Virus record (IMG/VR): IMGVR_UViG_3300042878_000795
Location: 1-21,080 of that record
From: a virus
Reading direction: 5' to 3' (one strand)
Length of the DNA stretch: 21,080 nt
Every line of letters starts with the position of its first letter. Positions within the stretch are counted from its first letter, which is position 1. The notes under the pieces are model-generated. The model ran no database searches. It saw nothing but the letters and a program-made list of their open reading frames with translations, and was not told the origin of the DNA. The position numbers and the translations under genes are program-made. Shown here piece by piece: positions 1-7,602 of the stretch.

Positions 1-1882
1 CAAAACTTACACTGATATAAAATACGAGGGTGTCATTTACTCTGATGAGAAAAACTTGTTTAGCCAAATGGGTGATAGCTTTTTGCAAGGTAATCCTGAC
101 CCGTTAAAGGATGTTGACTTAGATACAGGAACGAGCGCATTAATATACCGACCTGCCGACTATCAAAAGGCATACGTTAACGGATTTGTGGCAAGTGGTA
201 GTGCAGCGGAGTTATTTACAATTGACACTGGCACAAACACCACACAAACAACTGCACCATACTATAACATCCCTTACACCAACTTGCGAATGGCTATGAA
301 GTTTAAGCATATTTGGGACAGGATTTTTCAAAAGTATAACACTACCTATTCGAGTGCGTTTTTAAACACCACTCGATTTAAAAGCATGGTATATTTGGAT
401 ACGCATAAGACTGCTAACCTAAGTAAAAGCCAATATAACGATTTGTACGCAGCGGTAAATAGAAGCACTAACACCGCATACCTATTATCATCAGGGGCAA
501 ATGTTCGTGTAGTGTACAACGCAGAGCAACAAGATACAAGTAATAGGTACAACACAGGCACAGGCTTATATTTGTGCAACTCTACACGAAATCATACAGT
601 AGTAACAAACTCAAATGTAAGGGGTAGAATAAAGTTAAATGACCCTACTGTTATTTACGCAGTTGATACAACCATACAAGTACAAATAAACGCATACGTT
701 GCTCGTAATTTAACACTTGAGCCAACAACTAATGGAGTGTTTCAAAACATTGTTGTGCCAGCTGGTACATATACATTAGGACAAACATTTGAGTATGATT
801 TATCAGACCCAATCGCGGTGGCATTACCTTTTGAACGCACAGTTAGCTGTACAACAGGTGACAACTTAGAAGTGGTTTTACAAGCGGTAATTAATACAGG
901 GGGTGCAGTAACTGTATGGGATGCTGAGGTTTCAATATTAACAGGATCAACCGCGATATTTAGGCCCGAAGCAAATCAGCTCGCACTAAATGACCCATAT
1001 ACCAAAAACAGCGTACCCGCTGCACAGCATAAGCAAAAGGATTTTATAGTTGATGTGCTAAGAATGTTTAACCTCTACCTACTTTGGGATGGAGTAAATT
1101 ACATAATCGAACCTCGCGACACGTTTTATACATTAGGCACACAGTTAGATTGGACTGACAAGGTTGACCGCTCGCAAGCAATTGAAATTATCCCGATTGG
1201 GCAGTTAAATTGGAAACAAATCCAAATGTTAGCCAAGCAAGATGCGGATTATTATTCAGAGCAATACTTTACTAACAATAAAGAAGTATACGGTCAGCAA
1301 AATATCTTTAATCAAAACGAGTTCGTAACTGAGGTAAAAAAAATCGAGTTAACATTCGCACCACCTATGACGGTAAGTATGCAGGCTAACTATCCAAAAC
1401 TTCAACACGTCTATAAATTAAACAATGGAGTGGCCGAAGCTATTGACGGGAAACCACGCTATGGATACTGGGCAGGATGGAAGGAAGAAGGCACAGTATT
1501 TAGCCAAATAACAGGTGCAGGTGCTAATGTAGAATACGATGGTTACGCTTACGTGGGTGAGTTTGATGACCCTAACACGCCAACCTTTAGTGTTCTATTT
1601 GGCCCACCGCGTGCAGTCTACTATCAAACATTCGGGGTACTTGGCATAACAGATAATGACCTTTACTCTATCTACTATCAGAACGAGTTAATGAACCAAG
1701 TAAGTGTAAACGCTAAATTGATTACGTGCTATGTTTACTTAACACCGCTCGAAATAAACAACCTAAGTTTATACGATACCGTTGTAGTCGATGGGGCAAA
1801 GTGCATCATAAGTAAGATTTCAGATTATAACACCACCACCGTTCAACCGACTCAAGTAGAGTTAATTCAATTCATACAATAA
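1..1882 (+). CDS. Distal tail / baseplate-like structural protein, 5'-partial
   Basis: The reading frame is open from base 2 with no stop, so the gene begins left of the window; the in-frame TTG near base 56 is an internal codon, not a start. About 626 residues are visible. The protein is rich in Asn, Thr and Tyr, has many beta-prone stretches, and has no signal peptide or transmembrane segment. A central segment (roughly residues 350-390 of the visible part) contains DVLRMFNLYLLWDG and IIEPRDTFY, reminiscent of hub or tail-tip proteins of siphophages. It lies immediately upstream of the tape measure gene and overlaps it in TAATG, which supports a role in the distal tail or baseplate. That role is inferred from position and general composition; no catalytic motif was seen. 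Confidence 0.6.
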   Translation, partial: KTYTDIKYEGVIYSDEKNLFSQMGDSFLQGNPDPLKDVDLDTGTSALIYRPADYQKAYVNGFVASGSAAELFTIDTGTNTTQTTAPYYNIPYTNLRMAMKFKHIWDRIFQKYNTTYSSAFLNTTRFKSMVYLDTHKTANLSKSQYNDLYAAVNRSTNTAYLLSSGANVRVVYNAEQQDTSNRYNTGTGLYLCNSTRNHTVVTNSNVRGRIKLNDPTVIYAVDTTIQVQINAYVARNLTLEPTTNGVFQNIVVPAGTYTLGQTFEYDLSDPIAVALPFERTVSCTTGDNLEVVLQAVINTGGAVTVWDAEVSILTGSTAIFRPEANQLALNDPYTKNSVPAAQHKQKDFIVDVLRMFNLYLLWDGVNYIIEPRDTFYTLGTQLDWTDKVDRSQAIEIIPIGQLNWKQIQMLAKQDADYYSEQYFTNNKEVYGQQNIFNQNEFVTEVKKIELTFAPPMTVSMQANYPKLQHVYKLNNGVAEAIDGKPRYGYWAGWKEEGTVFSQITGAGANVEYDGYAYVGEFDDPNTPTFSVLFGPPRAVYYQTFGVLGITDNDLYSIYYQNELMNQVSVNAKLITCYVYLTPLEINNLSLYDTVVVDGAKCIISKISDYNTTTVQPTQVELIQFIQ

Positions 1883-3513
1883 TGGCAGAAAAAATAGTAT
1901 TAGAAACCGAAATAAAAACAGGCAATAGTTCCACATCTGTAAAGTCTGTTAAGCAGGAGTTAAGGTCACTACAAGCTGAGATGGCCAACCTTGAAGTGGG
2001 TAGTACAGCATTTACTACTGCGGCAAAAAGAGCGGGTGATTTAAAGGATAGGATAGAAGATGCAGCATTAGGAGTCAAAGCATTTAATCCTGAGGCAAAG
2101 TTTACCGCATTTGCAGGTGTGCTTGGTGGTGTTGCCAATGGTTTTAGCGTTGTTCAAGGGGCAATGTCTTTAATGGGTGGCGAATCCAAAGAAGTAGAAA
2201 AGATGATATTGAAAACCCAAGCAGCCATAGCAATTGCAACAGGCATAAATGGGTTATTAGGTATGAAAGATGCTTTCATTGTATTAAGCACCGTTATAAA
2301 GACTCAAGTTGTCGCGGCATTTGCCACAATGCGTTCAGCTATTATTGCCACAGGTATACTTGGATTGGTAGTTTTGATTGGTACGTTGGTTTATGCTTGG
2401 ATGGAGGAAAAGAAAGCCAACGAAGAAGCTACAAAAGAATTAGAAAGATTTGGAGAGGCACAACGTAAGCTATTAGACCAAGAACAAAAGATACAAATTG
2501 AAAGGGAAAAGGGGCGTAAGAAGGAAATACTGCAAGCATCAGCCGAAAGTCAAGCTAAAATTAGAGAATACCAAAAAGAATTAGAAGAAAAAAGTATTAA
2601 CTTAGAAGAATTTAATAAGTTAGTAAAAGGAGAGCAGGAATTAATGCGTATTGCTGTAAGTGATATAGATAAAAAATATGCAGAAGAAGAAGAGAAAAGA
2701 TTAAAGGATGCAGCAGAAAAGAAAAAGGCTGCTGATGAAAAAGCTAAAGCAGAAGCAAAGGCTGCAAAGGAAAAAGCCGACAAAGAGTTCACGGAGCAGA
2801 TGTATCAAGAGATTGATGCTATGAAAATGATGAACCAAATGATTGAAGAGATGGAGAGTGCAGATTGGAAAAAGGCACTTGAAGAATTAGAAAACCAATC
2901 AAATATAAAAACATCGTTATCAGAAGAAGAAGCAAATAAATTATTAGCTACACGTAAATTAACAAATGAAGAGATAGCTAAAATGGCTTTCATGAGTTAT
3001 TCTGAGCAGTTAGAATATTTAAAGAAGTTAGCTGAAGCAGATAAAAAACTTGATGAAGAAAAAGCACAAGCAAAAATAGATTCGTTAAAAATGACTTCTG
3101 CTGCTTTAAATCAGTTTGCACAATTAGCAGGAGAACAAACAGCAGAAGGGAAAGCATTGGGTGTTGCAGCAGCTACCATTGACACTTATGTTGCAGCAGG
3201 TTCAGCATATGCAGCAGCAGCAAAAATTGACCCAATAGTATTAGCGCCATTAGCAGCAGCAGGTGCAATTGCAGCAGGTTTGGCTCGTGTTAAAGCTATC
3301 TTATCTGTAAAAGTTCCCGGTGGTAGTGGTGGAAGTATGCCATCCGCACCTCCAGCAGTACCTCAATTTAATCCTGCGGTAGCACAACAAGTACAAGGTG
3401 GAGGAGATGTTCAGCTTGGCATGAAACCGCAAAAAGTGTACGTAGTAGAAAGCGATATACGAGGCAGTATGAATAAGGTTGATGTGATACAGTCAAACGC
3501 TAAAATCGGATAA
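1882..3513 (+). CDS. Tail tape measure protein
   Basis: This 543-residue protein has the architecture of a tape measure protein, which sets tail length and is ejected with the DNA. The N-terminal 150 residues are helical. A strong hydrophobic segment follows at about residues 152-172 (AIIATGILGLVVLIGTLVYA). Residues 175-430 are a long Lys/Glu/Ala-rich coiled coil. Residues 440-480 are a hydrophobic Ala-rich stretch (AGAIAAGLARVKAIL), followed by a Gly/Ser/Pro linker with PGGSGGS. The start ATG overlaps the stop of the previous gene, implying coupled translation. At the usual ratio of about 0.15 nm per residue the tail would be short to medium, near 80 nm; this is inference. It is unusual that this gene precedes the protease and capsid genes. 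Confidence 0.8.
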   Translation: MAEKIVLETEIKTGNSSTSVKSVKQELRSLQAEMANLEVGSTAFTTAAKRAGDLKDRIEDAALGVKAFNPEAKFTAFAGVLGGVANGFSVVQGAMSLMGGESKEVEKMILKTQAAIAIATGINGLLGMKDAFIVLSTVIKTQVVAAFATMRSAIIATGILGLVVLIGTLVYAWMEEKKANEEATKELERFGEAQRKLLDQEQKIQIEREKGRKKEILQASAESQAKIREYQKELEEKSINLEEFNKLVKGEQELMRIAVSDIDKKYAEEEEKRLKDAAEKKKAADEKAKAEAKAAKEKADKEFTEQMYQEIDAMKMMNQMIEEMESADWKKALEELENQSNIKTSLSEEEANKLLATRKLTNEEIAKMAFMSYSEQLEYLKKLAEADKKLDEEKAQAKIDSLKMTSAALNQFAQLAGEQTAEGKALGVAAATIDTYVAAGSAYAAAAKIDPIVLAPLAAAGAIAAGLARVKAILSVKVPGGSGGSMPSAPPAVPQFNPAVAQQVQGGGDVQLGMKPQKVYVVESDIRGSMNKVDVIQSNAKIG

Positions 3514-3528
3514 AACAATTTTCAATAA

Positions 3529-3540
3529 TTAATCTATTTA
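3529..3540 (+). promoter_or_regulatory. A/T-rich start-proximal box (TTAATCTATTTA)
   Basis: The box ends 5 bases before the ATG of the protease gene. There is no Shine-Dalgarno sequence here. Near-copies sit at the same distance before other late genes that have an intergenic gap, so it probably helps translation initiation or is a late promoter element. Confidence 0.45.
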
Positions 3541-3545
3541 ACAAC

Positions 3546-4172
3546 ATGGAGTTACCCATATACAGGTTCGTAGTACCCGAAGATGATGATGAGATAGGCG
3601 TTGATGCTATTGCATTGGTAGACTATCCTGCCATCGAAATGAATTGGCAAGCGTTTAACGATAAGAAGTTAACCTTTACAGCTGACAAAGAAAAGCGTAT
3701 AATCAGTGGACCGCTAATGGTGGCCGAACTTCCAATTTATAGAGTCGACCAAACAGGCGAATACTATGGGATATTCACAGCAACAGACATCTTCAACATC
3801 GTTAAAAAGTTTTTCCGCAATAACAACACTGCGCAAGTCAACATGATGCATGATAGCAACTTAATGTTGAAGGGGGTGTACATGATTGAAAGTTTCTTAA
3901 TAGATAAAGATCGTGGCATCTATTCACCAGCGGGTTACAACTTAACTGAGGGCAGTTGGTTTGGTTCGTTTAAAGTAGACAACGAGGAAGTGTGGGATGA
4001 TTACGTTAAGACGGGCAAATTTAAAGGCTTTAGCGTAGAGGGAATGTTTAAAACTGTAAAGATAGATGACAAACCAAAGTCGGCAATGGAGCAAATAATT
4101 GAAGTCGTAAAAAACATAGACGCCTCTAAGGTAGAGATGGCGCGCGAGATACTCAAAAAAGCAAATATTTAA
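3546..4172 (+). CDS. XkdF-type prohead serine protease
   Basis: The 208-residue product matches the XkdF-like phage protease family, which trims scaffold and capsid during head maturation. Family features are the N-terminal ALVDYPAIEMNW (residues 23-34), ISGPLMVAELPIYR (53-66), a histidine segment MMHDSNLMLKGVYMIE with H102, and GKFKGFSVEGMF with S163, the likely His/Ser catalytic pair of an S78-like fold. It lies directly before a scaffold-like gene and the capsid gene, the standard protease-scaffold-capsid order. The C-terminal tail after residue 175 is basic and helical and could be a self-cleaved segment. The ATG at 3546 is the first in frame and carries the A/T-rich upstream box. Confidence 0.85.
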   Translation: MELPIYRFVVPEDDDEIGVDAIALVDYPAIEMNWQAFNDKKLTFTADKEKRIISGPLMVAELPIYRVDQTGEYYGIFTATDIFNIVKKFFRNNNTAQVNMMHDSNLMLKGVYMIESFLIDKDRGIYSPAGYNLTEGSWFGSFKVDNEEVWDDYVKTGKFKGFSVEGMFKTVKIDDKPKSAMEQIIEVVKNIDASKVEMAREILKKANI

Positions 4173-4173
4173 A

Positions 4174-4185
4174 TTAATCTATATA
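4174..4185 (+). promoter_or_regulatory. A/T-rich start-proximal box (TTAATCTATATA)
   Basis: This box differs by one base from the one at 3529 and likewise ends exactly 5 bases before an ATG, that of the scaffold-like gene. Confidence 0.45.
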
Positions 4186-4190
4186 CATAT

Positions 4191-4790
4191 ATGACAAAGT
4201 CAGAAGCGTTAAGCAAAATCAAAACACTTTTGTTTGGTGAACAGAAGTTTGAGCAAGCCAAATTAGAAGATGGCACAATAGTAATGTGGGAAGGTGAACT
4301 TACCACTGGAGCTGCATTATTCGTAGTTGATGAACAAGGCGTTCAAATGCCTGCACCTGATGGTGAACACAAGTTAGAAGACGGTACTATCGTATCAACT
4401 GCAGGTGGTTTAGTAGTTACTGTTACTCCTGCTGAAGCAGAGGCAGAAGCTGAAATCGAAATCGAGGTTGAAGACAAAAAAACCGAAGACATGGCAGGTG
4501 AACTTGAAATGTTAGTTGAAAAACTTGCTGAGAAATTAGCAGCTTTAGAAGCTAAGATTGAAGAGATGGGCAAGAAGCCTGAGTCTATGAGTTCAGAAGA
4601 TGTGAACGCAAAAGTAGCAGCAATCAATTCTGAAATTGCAAGCAAGTTTAACGCAGTAGTTGACTTAGTTAGTAAAATTAGTAACGAGCCTGCAGCCGAA
4701 GTAGTACAACCTGTAAAATCGGGATTTGGAAAAGTTCGCACTAACAGTATTGAAGACATCGCAAAAGCAATTAACAATTTAAAAAAATAA
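4191..4790 (+). CDS. Scaffold-like head assembly protein with a duplicated KLEDGTIV motif
   Basis: The 199-residue acidic protein sits between the protease and the major capsid gene, where capsid scaffolds usually lie. The N-terminal third holds two copies of KLEDGTIV (residues 24-31 and 61-68) in beta-prone repeats, followed by a run of Glu and Ala (80-96). Residues 102-128 and 138-165 are predicted coiled coil, and the C-terminus (178-199) is basic and could contact the capsid protein. The combination of acidic linker, coiled coil and basic tail is typical of scaffolds, but the beta repeats could instead be a decoration domain retained on the head. Function is inferred from position and composition. 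Confidence 0.6.
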   Translation: MTKSEALSKIKTLLFGEQKFEQAKLEDGTIVMWEGELTTGAALFVVDEQGVQMPAPDGEHKLEDGTIVSTAGGLVVTVTPAEAEAEAEIEIEVEDKKTEDMAGELEMLVEKLAEKLAALEAKIEEMGKKPESMSSEDVNAKVAAINSEIASKFNAVVDLVSKISNEPAAEVVQPVKSGFGKVRTNSIEDIAKAINNLKK

Positions 4791-4793
4791 AAC

Positions 4794-5732
4794 ATGGCAT
4801 TTAATGTAACAGGCCTTACCAATTGGACAAAGGCAAATGAAACAACATTAATCACAAAGAGTTTGTTCAAAGCAAAATCTGCGTCTTTAATGACAAAATT
4901 AACAGGTGTTAAATCATCTATGCAAATCCCTACTTTATCTAAAAACTTGATTTTTCAAGCAGGTGGTACTTGTGGGTTCAACGCATCAGGTGACACAGCA
5001 ATCTCAAGTCGTAACGTTAGCGTAGGTAAGATTTCAGTAATGGAAGAATATTGCGTAAAAGCGTTGGAAACAAAGTACACTCAGTTGTTATTGAACGATG
5101 GTAGTTACTATGAGTCTTTACCTGGTGGTATCGAAGCAGCTATCGTAGATCAAACAGTAGGTCAAATAGCTGAAAGCATCGAAACTGCAATTTGGCAAGG
5201 TGACACTACAAGTTTGAACATCAACTTAAACAAGTTTGACGGCTTAGGTGTAATCGTAGCAGGTGCAACAGGTGTAGTAAATGCAAACGCATCGGCTTAC
5301 ATCACTCCTGTAACTGGTATTACTTCAACTAACATCTTATCAGTAGTTGACGCAATCTACACAGCTATCCCAGTAGCAATCTTAGACAAAGAAGATTTGC
5401 ATTTGTTTATGGGTAACGATGTATATCGCTTATATCAATTAGCTCTTAAGAACGCAAACCTTTACCATTACATCGCTAACGGTGACACTGATGCAGTTTA
5501 CACTCATCCAGGTACAACCTTAAAAATTATGCCTGTAAACGGTTTGAACGGAACGTCTGATTTATACGTAATGCGTACATCAAACATGTTCTTAGGTGTA
5601 GACTTAGAAGGTGATGAAGATAGATTCAAAATGTGGTACAGTGAAGACTTTGATGTGGTTAGATTCCGCTCTGAGTTCAAGTACGGTGTACAGATTGCTT
5701 TACCTTCAGAGGTAGTTAAGTTTATCGTTTAA
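4794..5732 (+). CDS. Major capsid protein
   Basis: This 312-residue protein directly follows the protease and scaffold-like genes and has the features of an HK97-fold capsid protein: a helical N-terminus (TKSLFKAKSASLMTKLTGVK), a central segment with QIAESIETAIWQGD, a DLHLFMGNDVYRLYQLAL helix near residue 205, and a C-terminal stretch typical of a capsid domain (DFDVVRFRSEFKYGVQIALP). Codon use is strongly biased to preferred codons such as GGT, GTA and AAC, in keeping with high expression, and a hairpin terminator follows the stop. The ATG lies 3 bases after the scaffold stop. The identification is firm on position and overall pattern; the fold itself would need a structure model. Confidence 0.85.
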   Translation: MAFNVTGLTNWTKANETTLITKSLFKAKSASLMTKLTGVKSSMQIPTLSKNLIFQAGGTCGFNASGDTAISSRNVSVGKISVMEEYCVKALETKYTQLLLNDGSYYESLPGGIEAAIVDQTVGQIAESIETAIWQGDTTSLNINLNKFDGLGVIVAGATGVVNANASAYITPVTGITSTNILSVVDAIYTAIPVAILDKEDLHLFMGNDVYRLYQLALKNANLYHYIANGDTDAVYTHPGTTLKIMPVNGLNGTSDLYVMRTSNMFLGVDLEGDEDRFKMWYSEDFDVVRFRSEFKYGVQIALPSEVVKFIV

Positions 5733-5742
5733 TTAAAACATT

Positions 5743-5768
5743 AGGGGGTGGGTCATACCATCCCCTTT
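5743..5768 (+). terminator. Hairpin terminator or attenuator after the capsid gene
   Basis: AGGGGGTGG (5743-5751) pairs with CCATCCCCT (5758-5766) as a 9-bp stem with one G-T pair and a 6-base loop GTCATA. The T-tract after it is short (TTT then AA), so termination is probably partial, giving a high level of capsid mRNA while letting some transcription reach the next gene. Confidence 0.6.
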
Positions 5769-5785
5769 AATAATATTATAAATAT

Positions 5786-6301
5786 ATGGCATGTGCAATT
5801 ACAAGCGGTTTTGCTCTTGATTGTAAAGATGTAGTAGGAGGTATAAAAAACCTTTACATTGCACCTCTATCAAGTGTAACAACCGTAGCGGCAAACGCAA
5901 GCGGATACGTAACCGCCATAACAAAATCGGGATTGTTTTACAAGTACGAGTTAATGCCACGTGGTGCTAATTCTTTTACTGAAAACATCCAAGCAGACCC
6001 AGCAACGGGTTCAGTAGCTTACGAGCCTACCATTAACGTTGTGTTTTCTAAATTAGCGCAAGGCAACAACAATAAGTTTGATTTGTTAGCTAAAAATAGA
6101 ATGGCTATAATAGTTGAAACCAAAGATGGTAGCTTCTTTTTAGCAGGCCAATACAACGGCATGGAAGTAAACGGTGGTACTGCCGCAAGTGGGGCAGCTA
6201 TGAATGAATTTCAAGGGTACAATTTGACTTTCTCAGGAATGGAAAAGGCAATGAGCCCAGAGGTTAGCCCATCAATCATAGCCGCGTTGTTAACAGTTTA
6301 A
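5786..6301 (+). CDS. Probable major tail tube protein
   Basis: The 171-residue protein is beta-rich and follows the capsid gene, separated by the hairpin at 5743. The segments FTENIQADPATGSVAYEP, FDLLAKNRMAIIVETKDG and FFLAGQYNGMEVNGG, then GYNLTFSGMEK, match the layout of siphophage tail tube proteins: two beta sheets, a helix, and a closing strand with a TFSG-like ending. It is flanked by terminators on both sides, as expected for a highly expressed virion gene. A head decoration role cannot be excluded. The start is the ATG at 5786, since no other Met lies upstream in frame. Confidence 0.6.
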   Translation: MACAITSGFALDCKDVVGGIKNLYIAPLSSVTTVAANASGYVTAITKSGLFYKYELMPRGANSFTENIQADPATGSVAYEPTINVVFSKLAQGNNNKFDLLAKNRMAIIVETKDGSFFLAGQYNGMEVNGGTAASGAAMNEFQGYNLTFSGMEKAMSPEVSPSIIAALLTV

Positions 6302-6330
6302 CTTTCTTATCTTGTTTTACATATCATAAG

Positions 6331-6360
6331 AGCCTCACAATTGTGGGGCTTTTTGCTTTT
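6331..6360 (+). terminator. Rho-independent terminator
   Basis: AGCCTCAC and GTGGGGCT form an 8-bp stem with one G-T pair around an AATT loop (6331-6350), followed by TTTTTGCTTTT. It lies 30 bases after the tube gene and is a strong canonical terminator for rightward transcription. Confidence 0.85.
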
Positions 6361-6378
6361 AAGCACTTTTTAAAATAA

Positions 6379-6388
6379 AATCTATTTA
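6379..6388 (+). promoter_or_regulatory. A/T-rich start-proximal box (AATCTATTTA)
   Basis: This copy of the late box lies 6 bases before the GTG start at 6395 and just after a strong terminator. If transcription restarts here, the box or its flanks must include a promoter. Confidence 0.45.
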
Positions 6389-6394
6389 TAGTTA

Positions 6395-6877
6395 GTGATA
6401 AGATTTGAAAAATACAGCGAGAACAATGTAGTGGTTACACTGACTGAGAATAGCACGGCTACTAATCCGTATTATTTATTTCAGTTCACTAACCAAACAA
6501 GCAATGTAGACTATTACTTTATTGCAACTGATGTATCTTTATTCAAAGAAAGGTATAACGAGTTTAACGTAATTGAACGCGACACGCCAAACACTTTAGC
6601 AGGCCAGGTTGAATTAGGGGATACAGGGTTTTACAACTACACTATATTCCAAACTTCGCTAAGTACATTAAGTGGATTAACAAATGCAAGTCAAGCGGTA
6701 GATTACACTGTTAAGGAAGTAGAGAAGGGGAAGGTTTGGGTAGTGCCAAGTTCAGATGCTAACTATATTTACAACGATATAGATACAACTGCAATAGTTT
6801 ACAATCCTGATGACAACCTATTGACTGAAGATGGGTATTTTTTACTACAAGAAAACGGCTTTTTAATAAATATATGA
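6395..6877 (+). CDS. Virion-associated protein of unknown role, GTG start
   Basis: The 160-residue beta-rich protein has no transmembrane segment and no motif I recognise. The C-terminus (DGYFLLQENGFLINI) resembles endings often seen in phage structural proteins. The start is GTG at 6395; there is no internal Met, so an ATG start is not available. It begins a new cluster after a strong terminator and ends in an ATGA overlap with the fibre-like gene, suggesting that the two are co-translated and assemble at the same place in the virion, perhaps a tail-tip or fibre connector. Confidence 0.5.
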   Translation: MIRFEKYSENNVVVTLTENSTATNPYYLFQFTNQTSNVDYYFIATDVSLFKERYNEFNVIERDTPNTLAGQVELGDTGFYNYTIFQTSLSTLSGLTNASQAVDYTVKEVEKGKVWVVPSSDANYIYNDIDTTAIVYNPDDNLLTEDGYFLLQENGFLINI

Positions 6878-7602
6878 GCAATAAGAAAATAAGTGAATTA
6901 GAGTTGGTGGCGAGCAACGCAAGTGGTGACCAATTTCCATTGGTACAGAATGGTGAAACAATGAAAACCACCATGAGTAAGATAGCTACTTTTTTAGGTA
7001 CTATTTTTACAACCACTGCGGCAGTAGCGGCACAGATAACGGCAGCTATAACAGGCAAAGAAGATGTAGCTAACAAGCAAAATAGTTTAAATGCTGATGC
7101 TACAAATACAAAGTACCCAACTGTCACCGCAACTAACACAGGTTTAGCTGCAAAATTGAATTTATCTGGTGGTACAATGTCAGGTAATATTGCAATGAAT
7201 GGCTTTGTGATTTCAGATTTAAGCAGCCCATCTGATGACAACGATGCCTCAACAAAAAAATACACAGATGCAGAGGTAGCTACTCGGCAGCTTGAATATA
7301 ACTTAGCTAATACGGCAACAGGTGCATCAGCAGTTACTATAAATGCTACTTCAGGTGTTGCTACGTTTACTCAAGTATTAACAAGAAAGACGAGTGCAAA
7401 CTACAATATTAATAACACATCAATAGCATTAGATGATAAAATTGAGTTTAGTTTGTATTACACAGGTGCAGGTTACCCATTAATTATGCATTATAGCACA
7501 ATAGCAAATAGAATAATATTACATATAGCAAATGTTGCAGTTGATGGTGGTAGTGGTGTAGATACTAATGCTAATTTAGTTGTAACTTTTAGAAAAATAT
7601 AA
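6874..7602 (+). CDS. Tail fibre-like protein
   Basis: This 242-residue protein has the pattern of trimeric tail fibres. The N-terminal ISELELVASNASGDQFPLVQ resembles virion-attachment segments of phage fibres. Residues 97-129 contain LSGGTMSGNIAMNGFVI followed by DLSSPSDDNDASTKKYTD, the repeat typical of collar-type tail fibre proteins, where the chain ends a triple-stranded section. The C-terminal 95 residues are beta-rich and may be the receptor-binding head. It overlaps its neighbours by ATGA upstream and TAATG downstream. Host receptor cannot be inferred. Confidence 0.75.
   Translation: MSNKKISELELVASNASGDQFPLVQNGETMKTTMSKIATFLGTIFTTTAAVAAQITAAITGKEDVANKQNSLNADATNTKYPTVTATNTGLAAKLNLSGGTMSGNIAMNGFVISDLSSPSDDNDASTKKYTDAEVATRQLEYNLANTATGASAVTINATSGVATFTQVLTRKTSANYNINNTSIALDDKIEFSLYYTGAGYPLIMHYSTIANRIILHIANVAVDGGSGVDTNANLVVTFRKI

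Noticed and set aside
56-58. TTG at 56 as the start of the first gene
   Set aside because: The frame is open to the left edge with matching composition, so the gene is cut by the window.
4343-4870. Long open frame of 175 codons on the minus strand across the scaffold-like gene
   Set aside because: It is the mirror of a highly biased coding strand (Glu/Ala-rich gene read in antisense gives Ser/Phe/Leu-rich protein), and the plus-strand genes fit their neighbours.
6759-7265. 168-codon minus-strand frame across the fibre-like gene
   Set aside because: It overlaps two supported genes with good start-stop coupling and has no leader like that of the real minus-strand genes.
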